Origin: Halorhabdus amylolytica
Lineage (GTDB): Archaea; Halobacteriota; Halobacteria; Halobacteriales; Haloarculaceae
Direction of reading: 5' to 3'
Assembly: GCF_004944975.1 (NCBI RefSeq)
Contig: NZ_SPQG01000013.1
Span: forward strand, 32,340 to 96,339
DNA length: 64,000 nucleotides
Position numbers and translations under genes: made by a program
Notes under the pieces: model-generated
Told to the model about the DNA's origin: nothing
Database searches by the model: none
The model's input: the letters and a program-made list of their open reading frames with translations, nothing else
Part shown: piece after piece, positions 1-9,354 of the stretch
Numbering within the stretch: the first letter of the stretch is position 1
How the letters are laid out: each line of letters opens with the position of its first letter

Positions 1-1479
1 TTTGATCGACCTGTACCCACTCTCGATCTCCCAGCGATAGCCGTACTCCGTAAGGTGACCACTACCGCGATTCGTCATGAATACCGAGTACTGCCGGTGA
101 TCGTCGTGCTCGGAATCTTCTTTTCGACGATAGATCAGCGTCGTCTCGTGCCACTCGTTTTTCCCGAGATGGAGGTTCCGGTTAGTCTCGTACCGGTCTT
201 GATCATGTCGAAGCAACCGCTTGGCCTGGGCTTTCTCGCTGGTCTGCATCCGCTTGGGAACGACGTAGGAGAGTCCACGCTGGCTGATCATCTCCAGAAC
301 GTGCTGGCTGTCGAACTCCCGGTCCATTAGCACGTTATCGACGTGGACGAGCTCTTCAGCCGAATCCAGCAAGTTCTCGACTATCTCCTTGCGTGACTCG
401 CCTTTCCGTACCGGGCGGGCATCAAGCACGAGCGGAACGGCGTTGCCGACCAACTGGACTGTCGCCCATTGGTAGGCGTACTCGTCGGTGTTCTCTTTCG
501 TTCCGATGATTTCGTCCTCGTGACCCGTGCGGTCGCCTGTGAATGGGTCGGCTTCGGTGATGTCGATGGCGACGATCCCTGCGCGGAAGAACTCCTCCGT
601 CTCTGCGACCTCGTTGATGAGTTGCCGAATTGACTGTCGGTACATCTCTCGAACTTCCGGTATCGAGAGGTTGCGAATGTGGTCACGATGAGCGTGCCCG
701 AGTGGTGTCCGCTCCCGAGTCGACTCGTAGACGAAACTGCGAGCCCCCTCATTTGCAGCGAGACTCTCACGAAGTCCGAGATATGTCTGCAGGCCCCAGT
801 AGGCGTTCTCGTGGATTGCACAGCCCTCGCCACGGTCCAGCGAGAACGCCGGGAAAACGATGCGGCTGACGTGGTCAGTGATCTTCTCTGCCTGCTTCAA
901 CGTGGTTTGATCATCCGGGTCTGACTCACCAGACTCGTTCCCGTGGTATTGGAGCTTTCGTGCCGGCTCACGCGGAACCGCGACACCCGCATTCTGGGCT
1001 TTGATGAGGATGGTTCGAGCCGCCGCCTCAACTGTTTCCCTGAGGTCAGCAGTGAACCGATCGTGCCAGCTCCGCCACAGTGTTGACTGGTCCGGAATCG
1101 ACTCGAAACCCAGTTGTTCGCAGAGTTCAGGGTGATTCTTGAGGTAACTGACGAGTGCTGTTTCATGCTCCCATTCATGAAGTTCTTTCAGTACGAACAC
1201 GCGAAGAAGGGTTTCCATATCATAGTATGTCGAATTCTCATAGCAGTCGTGAGATTCGAATCGGAAGTAGGTTAGTGGAAGTTCACAGACGAACTGCTCA
1301 ACCGAGTCGTGACTCGGATGAGTAAACCAGACCTCTGAAACGACTCGGACATCCGATTCCAGCGCGGTGAGAGAAGCACGGTCGTACAGCGGCGTCGAAT
1401 TGTATGCGGGCCAGTCTGTGTACGGCTGACGAGCTATCTGCCGAAAGGTAATCTGGCGAGATCTGAGTGTCGGAGCCAC
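1..1479 (-). CDS. DDE transposase of a haloarchaeal IS element (3' end outside window)
   Basis: A reading frame of 493 codons is open from a GTG at 1479 to base 1 and continues past the window edge; an ATG at 1218 is an internal Met. The protein has an N-terminal helical region (WEHETALVSYL, about residues 100-115) and then a DDE core: first Asp in AIDITEADPFTG (about residue 305), second Asp in VLMDREFDS (about 390) and Glu in YRWEIESGYRSIK at the edge. The spacing and the YRW-x-IE-x-GY-x-SIK motif fit IS4-superfamily transposases of haloarchaea; I cannot name the subgroup. The frame is intact as far as it can be seen, so the copy may be active. Terminal inverted repeats were not identified. 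Confidence 0.85.
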   Translation of the reverse strand, partial: MAPTLRSRQITFRQIARQPYTDWPAYNSTPLYDRASLTALESDVRVVSEVWFTHPSHDSVEQFVCELPLTYFRFESHDCYENSTYYDMETLLRVFVLKELHEWEHETALVSYLKNHPELCEQLGFESIPDQSTLWRSWHDRFTADLRETVEAAARTILIKAQNAGVAVPREPARKLQYHGNESGESDPDDQTTLKQAEKITDHVSRIVFPAFSLDRGEGCAIHENAYWGLQTYLGLRESLAANEGARSFVYESTRERTPLGHAHRDHIRNLSIPEVREMYRQSIRQLINEVAETEEFFRAGIVAIDITEADPFTGDRTGHEDEIIGTKENTDEYAYQWATVQLVGNAVPLVLDARPVRKGESRKEIVENLLDSAEELVHVDNVLMDREFDSQHVLEMISQRGLSYVVPKRMQTSEKAQAKRLLRHDQDRYETNRNLHLGKNEWHETTLIYRRKEDSEHDDHRQYSVFMTNRGSGHLTEYGYRWEIESGYRSIK

Positions 1480-1565
1480 TAAGAGATGCTGGCAAATACA
1501 TAAATAAGAACTCGTCTATCCGAATGATTTTCCACGTATGGATCGTCAACTACTACATATATTGA

Positions 1566-2474
1566 TTACGCAGTTTGCTTGTTTGCTATCTCCACGAACG
1601 CATCCTCAATGGTACCTTGATCGACATCAAATGAACGAATAGTCGCTCCAGTTTCTTCAAGCACATCAAGGATACGATAGCGGAGGTCGCGGGGGCACGT
1701 CACAACAATATCTCCACCCGCTTGGGACACACGCTCGACCCCGTCGATCTTCCGGATAGCGGTTAGCGCAGTGTCGTCGCCGTCAGTCTCTATTCGGAGA
1801 TGACTTTCGACCCCGGCCATGTCGCGGAGTTCTTTCGGTGTACCCTCAGCGATAAGATGGCCCTCGGCGAGCAGACCTACTCGATCACAGACACGCTCGA
1901 CTTGATCGAGAACGTGACTCGAGAAGAAGACAGTCGCCCCGCGCTCTCGTTCGGTGGTGACGACCTCCCGCACGAGTCGTACTCCGTAGGGGTCGAGCCC
2001 AGAAAAGGGCTCGTCCAGAATGAGCAGGTCTGGCTCGCCAGCAATCGCCATCGCGAGGCCGAGACGTTGGCGCATCCCTTTCGAATAGCCACCAGCACGC
2101 TGGTCAACTGCGTCACCGAGACCGACACGTCCAAGAACCGTCTCGGGATCACCGCTCGCGTCGTTCGCATCGAGGATGTACTCGACGTGTTCACGGCCGG
2201 AAAGCGAACCATAGACCCCGAACTGATCGGGGAGAATACCAGTTCGTGCGTGGATCGTACTGGCATCCTGGCGGGCATCCATCCCGAGAACGATTGCAGT
2301 TCCTGTAGAGGGTCGCGTATAATCCATCAGCATATCGATGGTCGTTGATTTGCCAGCGCCGTTCGGGCCGAGGAACCCGTACACTTCACCGTCCTCGACA
2401 GAGAGGTCGAGGTCGGAAACAACGGGTTGACCATCGTAGCGTTTTGTGAGCCCTGACGTTTTGATTGCAGTCAT
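1566..2474 (-). CDS. ABC-2 type transporter ATP-binding protein
   Basis: 302 aa ATPase of the CcmA/NosF-like class that powers ABC-2 exporters. Visible motifs are Walker A GPNGAGKST (about residues 37-45), signature YSKGMRQRL (about 130), Walker B LLILDEP (about 151) and the switch His in FFSSHV. A C-terminal alpha/beta extension of about 85 residues is typical of this class. The start ATG at 2474 gives the usual N-terminus, MTAIKTSGLTKRYDG. The divergent permease gene starting at 2680 is the obvious partner, with a shared promoter region of about 200 bases. The substrate is unknown. Confidence 0.9.
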   Translation of the reverse strand: MTAIKTSGLTKRYDGQPVVSDLDLSVEDGEVYGFLGPNGAGKSTTIDMLMDYTRPSTGTAIVLGMDARQDASTIHARTGILPDQFGVYGSLSGREHVEYILDANDASGDPETVLGRVGLGDAVDQRAGGYSKGMRQRLGLAMAIAGEPDLLILDEPFSGLDPYGVRLVREVVTTERERGATVFFSSHVLDQVERVCDRVGLLAEGHLIAEGTPKELRDMAGVESHLRIETDGDDTALTAIRKIDGVERVSQAGGDIVVTCPRDLRYRILDVLEETGATIRSFDVDQGTIEDAFVEIANKQTA

Positions 2475-2679
2475 CGCACTCGGAGGGGGCTACTCGCCGA
2501 CTGTAACACCGGAATATCGTTCTGGAGGACCATACCAGCGGTTCGTAGAATACCTGTAAAAACATTTGGAACGACTGTCCTTTTCAAATCTATGCTTATT
2601 AAACGTCGTCCAGACAGAAGCGAAGTCGCAGTGGACTGTTTCGGGAGTATTACATCAATGCAATGACGACCCAGTATCG
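2475..2679. promoter_or_regulatory. Divergent promoter region between ABC ATPase and permease
   Basis: About 205 bases separate the two divergently transcribed transporter genes. The part near 2555-2610 is clearly AT-richer than its surroundings and could hold archaeal TATA elements for both directions. No confident operator was found. Confidence 0.35.
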
Positions 2680-4557
2680 ATGCCCTCCACCTCCGTCATG
2701 CGGACCGAATCCCGGCGCTATCTCCGCGGGAAGACACCGTGGATTATCGGGTTGTGCTTCGTCCTGGTGAGCGGATTGCCGACGCAACCGGACGCAGACG
2801 TTGTCCAGGTTCTCGGTGATGCAGTCGTGTTCGTAGATGCCCAAGTTGCCGTTGCGGTCACCGTGCCATTCGCTGCGGCCGCGCTCGGCTTTCGATCGAT
2901 TATCGGCGAACGTGAGAACGGAACTGCTCGGGTACTTATCGGGACCCAGCTTACTCGACGTCAATTCGTTCTCGGCAAAACACTCGGCCGTAGCGCAGCT
3001 CTCGCCGTCCCAATTGTCGCTGGAACCATCGTCATCGTCGGCTCTGATGTCTTCCAATATGGCCGTTTCTCGGTCCCACTACTGGTCGGACTACTACTCA
3101 TTTCCCTCGGCTATGTGTTTGCATGGGTCGGGGTGACAGTGGGGCTATCGGCTGCGAGTTCGTCAACGGCTCGTGCTGCCGTAATCGTCTTCGGTGTAAC
3201 GCTCTTTCTCGGTGGTTTCTGGAACTCTCTCACGCTCCCATTCCTCTGGCAGTTTGTAACCGGCTCCGCACCGAGCAACCAGATGGCAAATCCGGCAGCC
3301 TTCGAGGCTGCAAAGTGGCTCTCGCTTCCGAGCGCGTACTACGCCCTTACCGACTGGCTTCTCGGCGGGCCTGTCGGGCCCACGAGTGCAGCTTCCCAGG
3401 TCTCCGATGCTCTTAGAAAAACTGGGCAGGCCACATCAACGGGTCCAGTGATTCCTCTATGGACTGCCGTTATAATCGCCTCTGCGTGGCCGGCGATAGC
3501 TCTGTGGAGCGGTACAGCGGTCTTTCGACGGAATGATCTCGCCCCAGCCAGCGAGACGGGAATTCTTCAGAAGCTCTGGAATCGATCCCCGTCACACCTC
3601 CTGTTGGGTCGGTTCCCATTCAAATGGATACCCGGCCAGAACGGTGTCGTTGATTCACTACCTGGGTCGTGGCAGCCAGTAGCTCGCCGCGAGTTCCGTC
3701 GTCTCGTTCGAACACCTGGCGTGTGGGTGCTCGGCGTTCTCGTTCTCGGTGCTGGCGTTTTGAGCCTCTCCCCGACCACGCTCGTTCAGGACTCGCTTGG
3801 TGCCCGTGTCCCTCTGACAGGGCTTCAGACGCCTATCGCTTTGCTGGGCGGTGTTGGTATCCTCTTTGGCACTTTCCGGACGGTCACACGCGAACGCGAT
3901 ACTGGGACCATCCGGGTGACTGCAGGCACCGCGGCCTCACGGACAAATACCCTTGTTGGTCTCGTTCTCGGCCGTGCGAGCGCGTTCGCCGTTCCAGTCG
4001 TCGGTGCTGTTCTTGGGACCTGTCTTGTTGCAATCCCTCGATACGGGCTGGTTCCCTTTGGTACGCTTGCCGGCTTTCTGGCAGTTACTCTCGTCTTTGT
4101 TGGCTGTATGGCTGGACTCGGCGTTGCAATCTCAACAGTCATACGGAGCCAATCCATTGCTGGAACAGTGATTCTCGTGTTCACCGGGCTTCATTTTGCG
4201 TGGTTCCCAATATCGAACGCAATCTACAGTGTTGCCACTGGTACGAGTGTCGACGGGTTCGCTCCACCGGACAATCCGATATTCGTGTTCGTACGCTGGC
4301 TCCCACCGCTCCGACTGTTCAATGTCGTTACAAACCCGATTCTCGGGGTCCCGAATTCGGCAGCATCAGCGGCCGGCGTTATCCGCGATCTGCAGGAGAA
4401 CGTGTTCTCGAATATCGTGGTCGTACAATCAGCCTATGGCTCGAACGTACCTGTGTGGTACCTGCATCCAACAGTTGCGTTCGTCGAGCTCATCCTCTGG
4501 TGTGTCATCCCGTTCGGGGTTGCACTCGTCCTCTATCAGTATCGTAGTGTTGACTAA
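2680..4557 (+). CDS. ABC-2 type permease, tandem two-domain
   Basis: 625 aa if started at ATG 2680; the frame is open further upstream to 2566 but that part is unlike a permease N-terminus. It is a polytopic membrane protein made of two similar halves. Each half begins with a cytoplasmic Arg-rich segment (RTESRRYLRGKTPW and ARREFRRLVRTPGVWVLG, the latter near residue 335), followed by membrane helices and a conserved GER-x-NGT or RERDTGT motif typical of ABC-2 permeases (RENGTARVLIGT and RERDTGTIRVTAGT). The duplication could supply a complete pore from one chain. The ATPase is encoded divergently. Export of a drug, lipid or peptide is plausible but not shown. Confidence 0.85.
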   Translation: MPSTSVMRTESRRYLRGKTPWIIGLCFVLVSGLPTQPDADVVQVLGDAVVFVDAQVAVAVTVPFAAAALGFRSIIGERENGTARVLIGTQLTRRQFVLGKTLGRSAALAVPIVAGTIVIVGSDVFQYGRFSVPLLVGLLLISLGYVFAWVGVTVGLSAASSSTARAAVIVFGVTLFLGGFWNSLTLPFLWQFVTGSAPSNQMANPAAFEAAKWLSLPSAYYALTDWLLGGPVGPTSAASQVSDALRKTGQATSTGPVIPLWTAVIIASAWPAIALWSGTAVFRRNDLAPASETGILQKLWNRSPSHLLLGRFPFKWIPGQNGVVDSLPGSWQPVARREFRRLVRTPGVWVLGVLVLGAGVLSLSPTTLVQDSLGARVPLTGLQTPIALLGGVGILFGTFRTVTRERDTGTIRVTAGTAASRTNTLVGLVLGRASAFAVPVVGAVLGTCLVAIPRYGLVPFGTLAGFLAVTLVFVGCMAGLGVAISTVIRSQSIAGTVILVFTGLHFAWFPISNAIYSVATGTSVDGFAPPDNPIFVFVRWLPPLRLFNVVTNPILGVPNSAASAAGVIRDLQENVFSNIVVVQSAYGSNVPVWYLHPTVAFVELILWCVIPFGVALVLYQYRSVD

Positions 4558-5216
4558 CCGCGACAGTATGTACATAGCAAACAGATACTGGGTGCGGGGA
4601 GATCAGGGTTGCTGTAGCTCAATTCTCTGTCTTATATCTGCGTTCGCAGCTTTACCAAGCACCTGGTTCAGTCACCATCTCACTAAATAGGACTCGTGAT
4701 GGCAATATCGTATGCATTAGGCGTACCAGTCTCAACTACTGGAACGCGATATTGATATATCATCATACGATTTATCGCCCTCAACCAGGCGAAACAACGG
4801 GCAGCGGTGGGAGCGAGACGACCCCGCCGGGACACCAGGGGACAGTCTCGCTAGGGACAGCAAATCCGGGAATAGCTCGAAACCGACGGCCCGGAGATCT
4901 GCTTTTGCGTGTGAGTGCTCGGCGTGGATCCAGATACGGTACAGGCACGGTACCGGCCTAACAACTCCCCGCGCTCACGACGGGTCCGATCAGACTTCCT
5001 CACGAAAACGCCGTTGGTGACCGGGGCCACCACGACTGGGCCAAAGGAACAGACAGGCCCGTATCGATCCGGAACTCTGTCGAGGGGAACAGATCTCCAG
5101 AACCTCCGTCATCCTCGAGTTTCCAGAGCGGCCCTCGGGGTTCGGAGTGCTGGCGATCAACCGACCTGTGGCGATCCGACTACTGCCTCTATAAACCATA
5201 TACGACCATATTGAAC
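4558..5216. other. Gene-free stretch between convergent genes
   Basis: About 660 bases between two converging genes. Only short frames with poor composition are present on either strand and none was recognised. The first 200 bases are AT-rich; the end carries an AT-rich patch (5192-5213). It may be a remnant of a deleted gene, but nothing in it can be identified. Confidence 0.5.
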
Positions 5217-5849
5217 TCAGCTTCGCCGCCTGAGTCGACCACGCACGAACGGCCGGACCGGCGTGACGCCGAGTTCGAATCGATCCATCTCGACGACGTC
5301 GAACGCGTCGTCGCTCGCGAACCGCGAGGCCGTCCGACGCGTGAGGTGACACCCGCCGGCGAGTCGCTTCCAGACAGGTGCGACGGTCGTCTGTACCCGT
5401 TCTCGCCAGCCGTCGTCGGCGACGTGTTCGAGAAATCGGAACTCCCCGCCCGGCCTCAACACCCGCCGGACCTCCGAGAGCGAAGCCGCGAAGTCGTCCA
5501 CCGTACAGAACACCATCGAGGACACCACGGCGTCGAAGTGATCGTCAGGGAACGACAGATCGGCCGCCCCGGAGTCGTGGAGTTCGACGTCGAATGCAGC
5601 GTCTTCGATCCGCGAACGTGCTCGACGGCGCATGTGTGGATCGGGCTCGGTGGCGTGGACGGTCGCCCGTTCGTCGAAGTATGGGAACATCGCGCCGGTG
5701 CCTGCGCCGAGATCCAGCACGGTCCCCGTGAGATCGTCCGCGAGGTACTCCCGGTGGGGTTCGAGGATCATCCGTTCGGCGTGGGTCATCGCCGGATCGT
5801 AGATCGCAGCGAACAGCGGATGGGCGGGCGTGTCGTCCTGGGTCATCAC
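5217..5849 (-). CDS. Class I SAM-dependent methyltransferase
   Basis: 210 aa soluble enzyme of the UbiE/Methyltransf_11 type. Motif I is VLDLGAGTGAMFPYF (about residues 45-59), followed by the acidic ribose-binding loop ATEPDPHM, the post-II motif FDAVVSSMVFCTVDD and the conserved LRPGGEFRFLEHV strand-loop. The domain composition resembles the METTL7/UbiE-like group that methylates small molecules; the acceptor cannot be read from sequence. It stands alone, with a divergent gene starting at 5953. Confidence 0.9.
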   Translation of the reverse strand: MMTQDDTPAHPLFAAIYDPAMTHAERMILEPHREYLADDLTGTVLDLGAGTGAMFPYFDERATVHATEPDPHMRRRARSRIEDAAFDVELHDSGAADLSFPDDHFDAVVSSMVFCTVDDFAASLSEVRRVLRPGGEFRFLEHVADDGWRERVQTTVAPVWKRLAGGCHLTRRTASRFASDDAFDVVEMDRFELGVTPVRPFVRGRLRRRS

Positions 5850-5952
5850 CCCTGGTAGACGGGCCCGCAGTGAGTGTCTTGGTTTCCCGGCTGTTCTTTC
5901 TCACCGTGTCCCCTCCCCCGAACGATTTCTGCCGTCGGTGTCTACGAGGACC

Positions 5953-6483
5953 ATGGAGTGGCTCAACGAACCTGCTGAGTGGCAAGGGGACGACGACCGG
6001 CTCACTGTCGGCGTCGAGCCCGAAACGGACTGCTGGCGCGTGACGGCCCACGACTTCGTCGCCGACGACGCGCACTTCTACCACCGTACGGTGGACGGGG
6101 ATTTCACCGCCACGGTGACGGTCACCGGTGGGTACGCCGAGCAGTACGATCAGGCAGGACTGATGGTCCGCGAAGAGAAATCTATCTGGCTGAAGACCGG
6201 CGTCGAGTACGTCGACGGGGTACAACAGGCCAGTACCGTCCTCACCAGGGAGTTCTCCGATTGGTCGGTCTCACCGCTCGAAGACGATCCGAAGTCGGTA
6301 TCGGTTCGCGTCGAACGCACCGGTGAGACCGTCGAGACGTCCCTCTCTCTGGATGGCGAGTCGTATACGATGCTTCGCCAGGGGTATCTGACGGACGCGG
6401 AGTCGCTACGCGTCGGGATGATGGCAGCGGCTCCGACTGGCGATGGGTTCGAGGTGACCTTCGAGGACTTCACGGTCGAGTGA
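5953..6483 (+). CDS. DUF1349 (concanavalin-like fold) protein
   Basis: 176 aa from ATG 5953; upstream in-frame codons to 5830 overlap the divergent methyltransferase gene and are unlikely to be used. The pattern of F-x-ATVTVTGGY, DQAGLMVREEKSIWLKTGVEY and SVRVERTGETVETSLSLDG matches the DUF1349 family, a beta-sandwich related to the regulator-like YesU proteins. No catalytic residues are known for this family, so a carbohydrate-related or binding role is only a guess. Confidence 0.85.
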   Translation: MEWLNEPAEWQGDDDRLTVGVEPETDCWRVTAHDFVADDAHFYHRTVDGDFTATVTVTGGYAEQYDQAGLMVREEKSIWLKTGVEYVDGVQQASTVLTREFSDWSVSPLEDDPKSVSVRVERTGETVETSLSLDGESYTMLRQGYLTDAESLRVGMMAAAPTGDGFEVTFEDFTVE

Positions 6484-6552
6484 GCGGCGTGACGCGATCG
6501 TCCCCCAGTAGTGAACCGGTTGCTTTACTACCTGGAACGCACAGGCACGGGT

Positions 6553-6762
6553 ATGAACGGATTCACGGACCGGTTCGCCGATCGACTCGAACCGCTAGGC
6601 GTCACAACGGGCGCCTTTCTCGTCGTCGTCGCGCTCGGAACGATCGCGGGGATGCCCTGGACGACCAACGGCAGTGTGCTGGTATCGGCCGTGCAGTTAC
6701 TCGGCGTCGCGGGCATGATCGCGATCGGCGTCGGCCTCGCCTGGCTTGCCCGTCTCGAGTGA
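6553..6762 (+). CDS. Small two-helix membrane protein
   Basis: 69 aa from ATG 6553, or 83 aa from GTG 6511. Two hydrophobic segments (about residues 18-36 and 44-64) are separated by a short polar loop with WTTNGS. It resembles numerous small haloarchaeal membrane proteins of unknown function. It converges with the gene ending at 6779. Confidence 0.6.
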   Translation: MNGFTDRFADRLEPLGVTTGAFLVVVALGTIAGMPWTTNGSVLVSAVQLLGVAGMIAIGVGLAWLARLE

Positions 6763-6778
6763 TAATCGCCGGCTCGTT

Positions 6779-7837
6779 TTACCCTTTCACGGGGAGGTAC
6801 GCCAGTCCAAGCAGCAGGATCGCGGCGATCAGACTGAGGATCGTCACGCCCCAGAGGCCGAGCATGCGTTCCCCGTAGTAATCTATCTCCTCGAGTTGTT
6901 GCTGGTAGGACTCGTAGGCCTCGCCGTGGGGGAGAATCTGGACGGACGAATCGTCGGGGAAGTGTGCGAAGTACGACTGCCCGGCCAGCGTGATATTGGC
7001 CCCCTCCGAGAAGGTGATCGTGTTCGTCCGCTCGTCCGTCCAGGAGAGGGGGACGGTCCCGGCCGTGATGTTGCCGACTGTGACCGTCGATCCCTCGTAT
7101 GTCAGGGAGTCACCCTCGGAGAAGGACGCCGTGTCCGGTTCGGGTAGATACGTCTCGAGCGGGATCGTCGAATCGTTCGAGCGCCAGACGACCGATTCCA
7201 CGCCGTCGACCGTGACTGTCTCGTTGTAGACGGCCGGATCGTTCGCCAGCCGGGTCGAGACATCGAGCTGCTGGCGGAACGTCACCGAGTCCGGGTCCGA
7301 AGCGTTCGGAACGGACACGAGGTACGACTCGCCCCAGGTCAGCGTCACGCCCTCGGCGTCGACGGCCGTCACCGTCGTTTCGTTGCCGCGGAACTCCAGG
7401 GTATCGCCGACCGCGATCGTCTCGGTCTCAGAATCGTTCTCAACGGGTTCGAGCGCGGCCGTCGGCGGATCGGCCGACGCGTTCACCCCGATCTGGACCG
7501 TCCCGTCGGCGGTGGATATCTCTGTGCCATCGGCGAGAGTGGTCGACCAACGGGCCACCTGGCCGTCCCAGGTGAGCGTCAGCGGCGAGACTGTCGTTCC
7601 GTTCTCCAGGGTGGCCGAGAACTCGGCCGACGGATCACGCCAGGTGAGTTCACCCGAGCCGTCGTCGACGGACCCCACGGTGTACGTCCGGTCCTGTACG
7701 GTCAGGGTATCCCCGGCGGTGTACGTCTCGCCGGCCAACGACACCGAGGGTTCTTCGGTCAGTCCCATGAACCCGTAGGCGCCGGCCCCCACGACGAGGA
7801 AGAGCGCGATGTAGACCGCCGCTGCGCGTCGTTGCAT
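6779..7837 (-). CDS. Membrane-anchored beta-repeat protein of unknown function
   Basis: 352 aa with one N-terminal transmembrane segment (residues 6-25) and one C-terminal segment (about 325-347), so most of the chain is extracytoplasmic. The body contains at least three related units with GETYTAGDTLTVQDRTYTV-like, VGDTLEFRGNETTVTAV-like and EGDSLTYEGSTVTVGNI-like strings, each followed by LTW or LSW. These look like repeated small beta-barrel domains. It lies downstream of the iron-type lipoprotein genes on the same strand but is separated by about 170 bases. No family name is assigned. Confidence 0.7.
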   Translation of the reverse strand: MQRRAAAVYIALFLVVGAGAYGFMGLTEEPSVSLAGETYTAGDTLTVQDRTYTVGSVDDGSGELTWRDPSAEFSATLENGTTVSPLTLTWDGQVARWSTTLADGTEISTADGTVQIGVNASADPPTAALEPVENDSETETIAVGDTLEFRGNETTVTAVDAEGVTLTWGESYLVSVPNASDPDSVTFRQQLDVSTRLANDPAVYNETVTVDGVESVVWRSNDSTIPLETYLPEPDTASFSEGDSLTYEGSTVTVGNITAGTVPLSWTDERTNTITFSEGANITLAGQSYFAHFPDDSSVQILPHGEAYESYQQQLEEIDYYGERMLGLWGVTILSLIAAILLLGLAYLPVKG

Positions 7838-8010
7838 ATCACGTCGATGCGGTGGGGCGCCCGGTAAACGTTACGACACCGGGAAAAATCGATCGATAAC
7901 GCCCGGGCCCCACGATCATAACGCCCGAGTCACCTGGCCCCCGACGCTCACGAGGCGAGCAGATTCAGTAGTCACGATCCGTGGCGCGCGAAAACTCGAT
8001 AGCCGCCGAT

Positions 8011-9300
8011 TCATGCAGGCCGAGGGCTCGGTAACACCCGATGACGCCGCGGCGGCACCAGAAAGTTGCCCCGGTGAGTAGTGAAAATGTACTCCAGGAT
8101 CCCGTTGTTGACCCGCTGGCGGATCGCCGGTTCGTCGGTCAGATCGGTGCCGTTCATCGCCCGCCGGACCTCCTCGAAGGCCGAGATACCCTGTTGCAAC
8201 GACGGGAAGTGCAACGCGGCGACGTCGCCGTCCGTCGACTCGACGTGGCGTCGCAGCAGTCGGACGTTGCCCTCCTCGTCACGGTTCGCCCGGGCGGCCT
8301 TCTGGGCATGGCCGACCCGTCCGAACTCGCGAGCGTGTTCGCGGACGTTCTCGATCATCTCCGGCGTGAGCCCGCTGTCGCTGCCCAGGTTCTCGCCGAC
8401 GCCCTCGACGAGGCCCTCGGCGGCGTGGGCGGGACTGAACAGTTCAGTGACGCGGTCCTCGAAGTCCTGCTCGACGTACCAGTCTTCGAGACGTTGGCGG
8501 AGCCGCGAGACGTGCTTGGTCGTCCCCCCGGCGAACGGGCCCGAATCGATCGTGACGTAGTCCTCGGTGGCCTGGTTGCCCCGGAATCCTGCCTCGAAAC
8601 CCATGAACAGCGGAGCGGCCTCGGGGACTGGCTCGGTATCCGGGATCCCAGCGACATCCTGTCGGTCTGCCGGCATCCCGGGCCCGACGAACCCCGATCG
8701 GCGATCGTCGACGGTCAGTGCGTCCGTGATAGACACGTCGACGGCGACGCCGTTGACCTGCTCGCGCTCGCCCTGCAAGGCCGCCTCGGCTTCCAAAATC
8801 ACCTCGGCGCGGTCGCTGGCGAGGTGAAGCAGGGCATCCTGGGTGTCGAACTGGGGTTCCTCGAACGGCGAGAGTCGCCGCGGCTGCGGTAGATCCACGC
8901 TCGCCGGCAGTGGTTCGTCGAAGCGCTCGAAGTACGCCGGCGAGTACGCGATCGAATGGATCAACCCTTCGTTCGATCGTTCGTAGGCGCGGTCGAGCGT
9001 CCGGAGCGCGCCACCAACGACCTTGCGGTCGGCGTCAGTCGGCGGTCCGTCACGGTCGAGTGCCAGGTACAGCAGCGACTGGTGACGCGGGAGGGAAACG
9101 TTGCCGTACTCGTCGGATCGGACGCGGTCGTTCCAGGCGTGCTGTCGGTCGGGCAACGACGACGGGTCCCCGACGCCACCCGGAACCTGCTCGTCGCTGA
9201 TCTCGAGACACGCACTCAGTGCGACCGTCCCACCCGCAGCCACGGCAGTCTTCAGGAACTGCCGGCGATCGTAGCCCGGTCGAGCTTCCATCGCCTGCAT
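8011..9300 (-). CDS. DyP-peroxidase-like Tat lipoprotein
   Basis: About 429 aa from ATG 9300 (another ATG at 9291; the longest frame starts with TTG at 9318). The N-terminus is a Tat signal with a lipobox (YDRRQFLKTAVAAGG, then LSACL). The mature part resembles the dye-decolorizing peroxidase fold: SGFVGPGMPA, PLFMGFEAGFRGNQATED, and a late conserved His in VGHAQKAARAN that may be the haem ligand, followed by GISAFEEVRRAMNG. Bacterial EfeB, a DyP-type protein, works with EfeO in iron uptake. Here the neighbour at 9355-10398 is a Tp34-like lipoprotein, so a role in extracellular iron or haem handling is a reasonable inference. The haem ligand assignment is tentative. Confidence 0.65.
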   Translation of the reverse strand: MQAMEARPGYDRRQFLKTAVAAGGTVALSACLEISDEQVPGGVGDPSSLPDRQHAWNDRVRSDEYGNVSLPRHQSLLYLALDRDGPPTDADRKVVGGALRTLDRAYERSNEGLIHSIAYSPAYFERFDEPLPASVDLPQPRRLSPFEEPQFDTQDALLHLASDRAEVILEAEAALQGEREQVNGVAVDVSITDALTVDDRRSGFVGPGMPADRQDVAGIPDTEPVPEAAPLFMGFEAGFRGNQATEDYVTIDSGPFAGGTTKHVSRLRQRLEDWYVEQDFEDRVTELFSPAHAAEGLVEGVGENLGSDSGLTPEMIENVREHAREFGRVGHAQKAARANRDEEGNVRLLRRHVESTDGDVAALHFPSLQQGISAFEEVRRAMNGTDLTDEPAIRQRVNNGILEYIFTTHRGNFLVPPRRHRVLPSPRPA

Positions 9301-9354
9301 TTGACGGGCCGAAGCCAAAACCGCGTCGGCATCGGCGAACCAGGTCCCGTTCCC

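Noticed and set aside
381-1178. Open frames at 381-833 and 897-1178 on the minus strand and 55-330 on the plus strand
   Set aside because: They are shadows of the single transposase frame that is open from 1479 to the window edge and carries the DDE motifs.
4752-5214. Short frames in the gap between the permease and methyltransferase genes
   Set aside because: Low-complexity composition, no motif and no ribosome site or promoter; not reported as genes.
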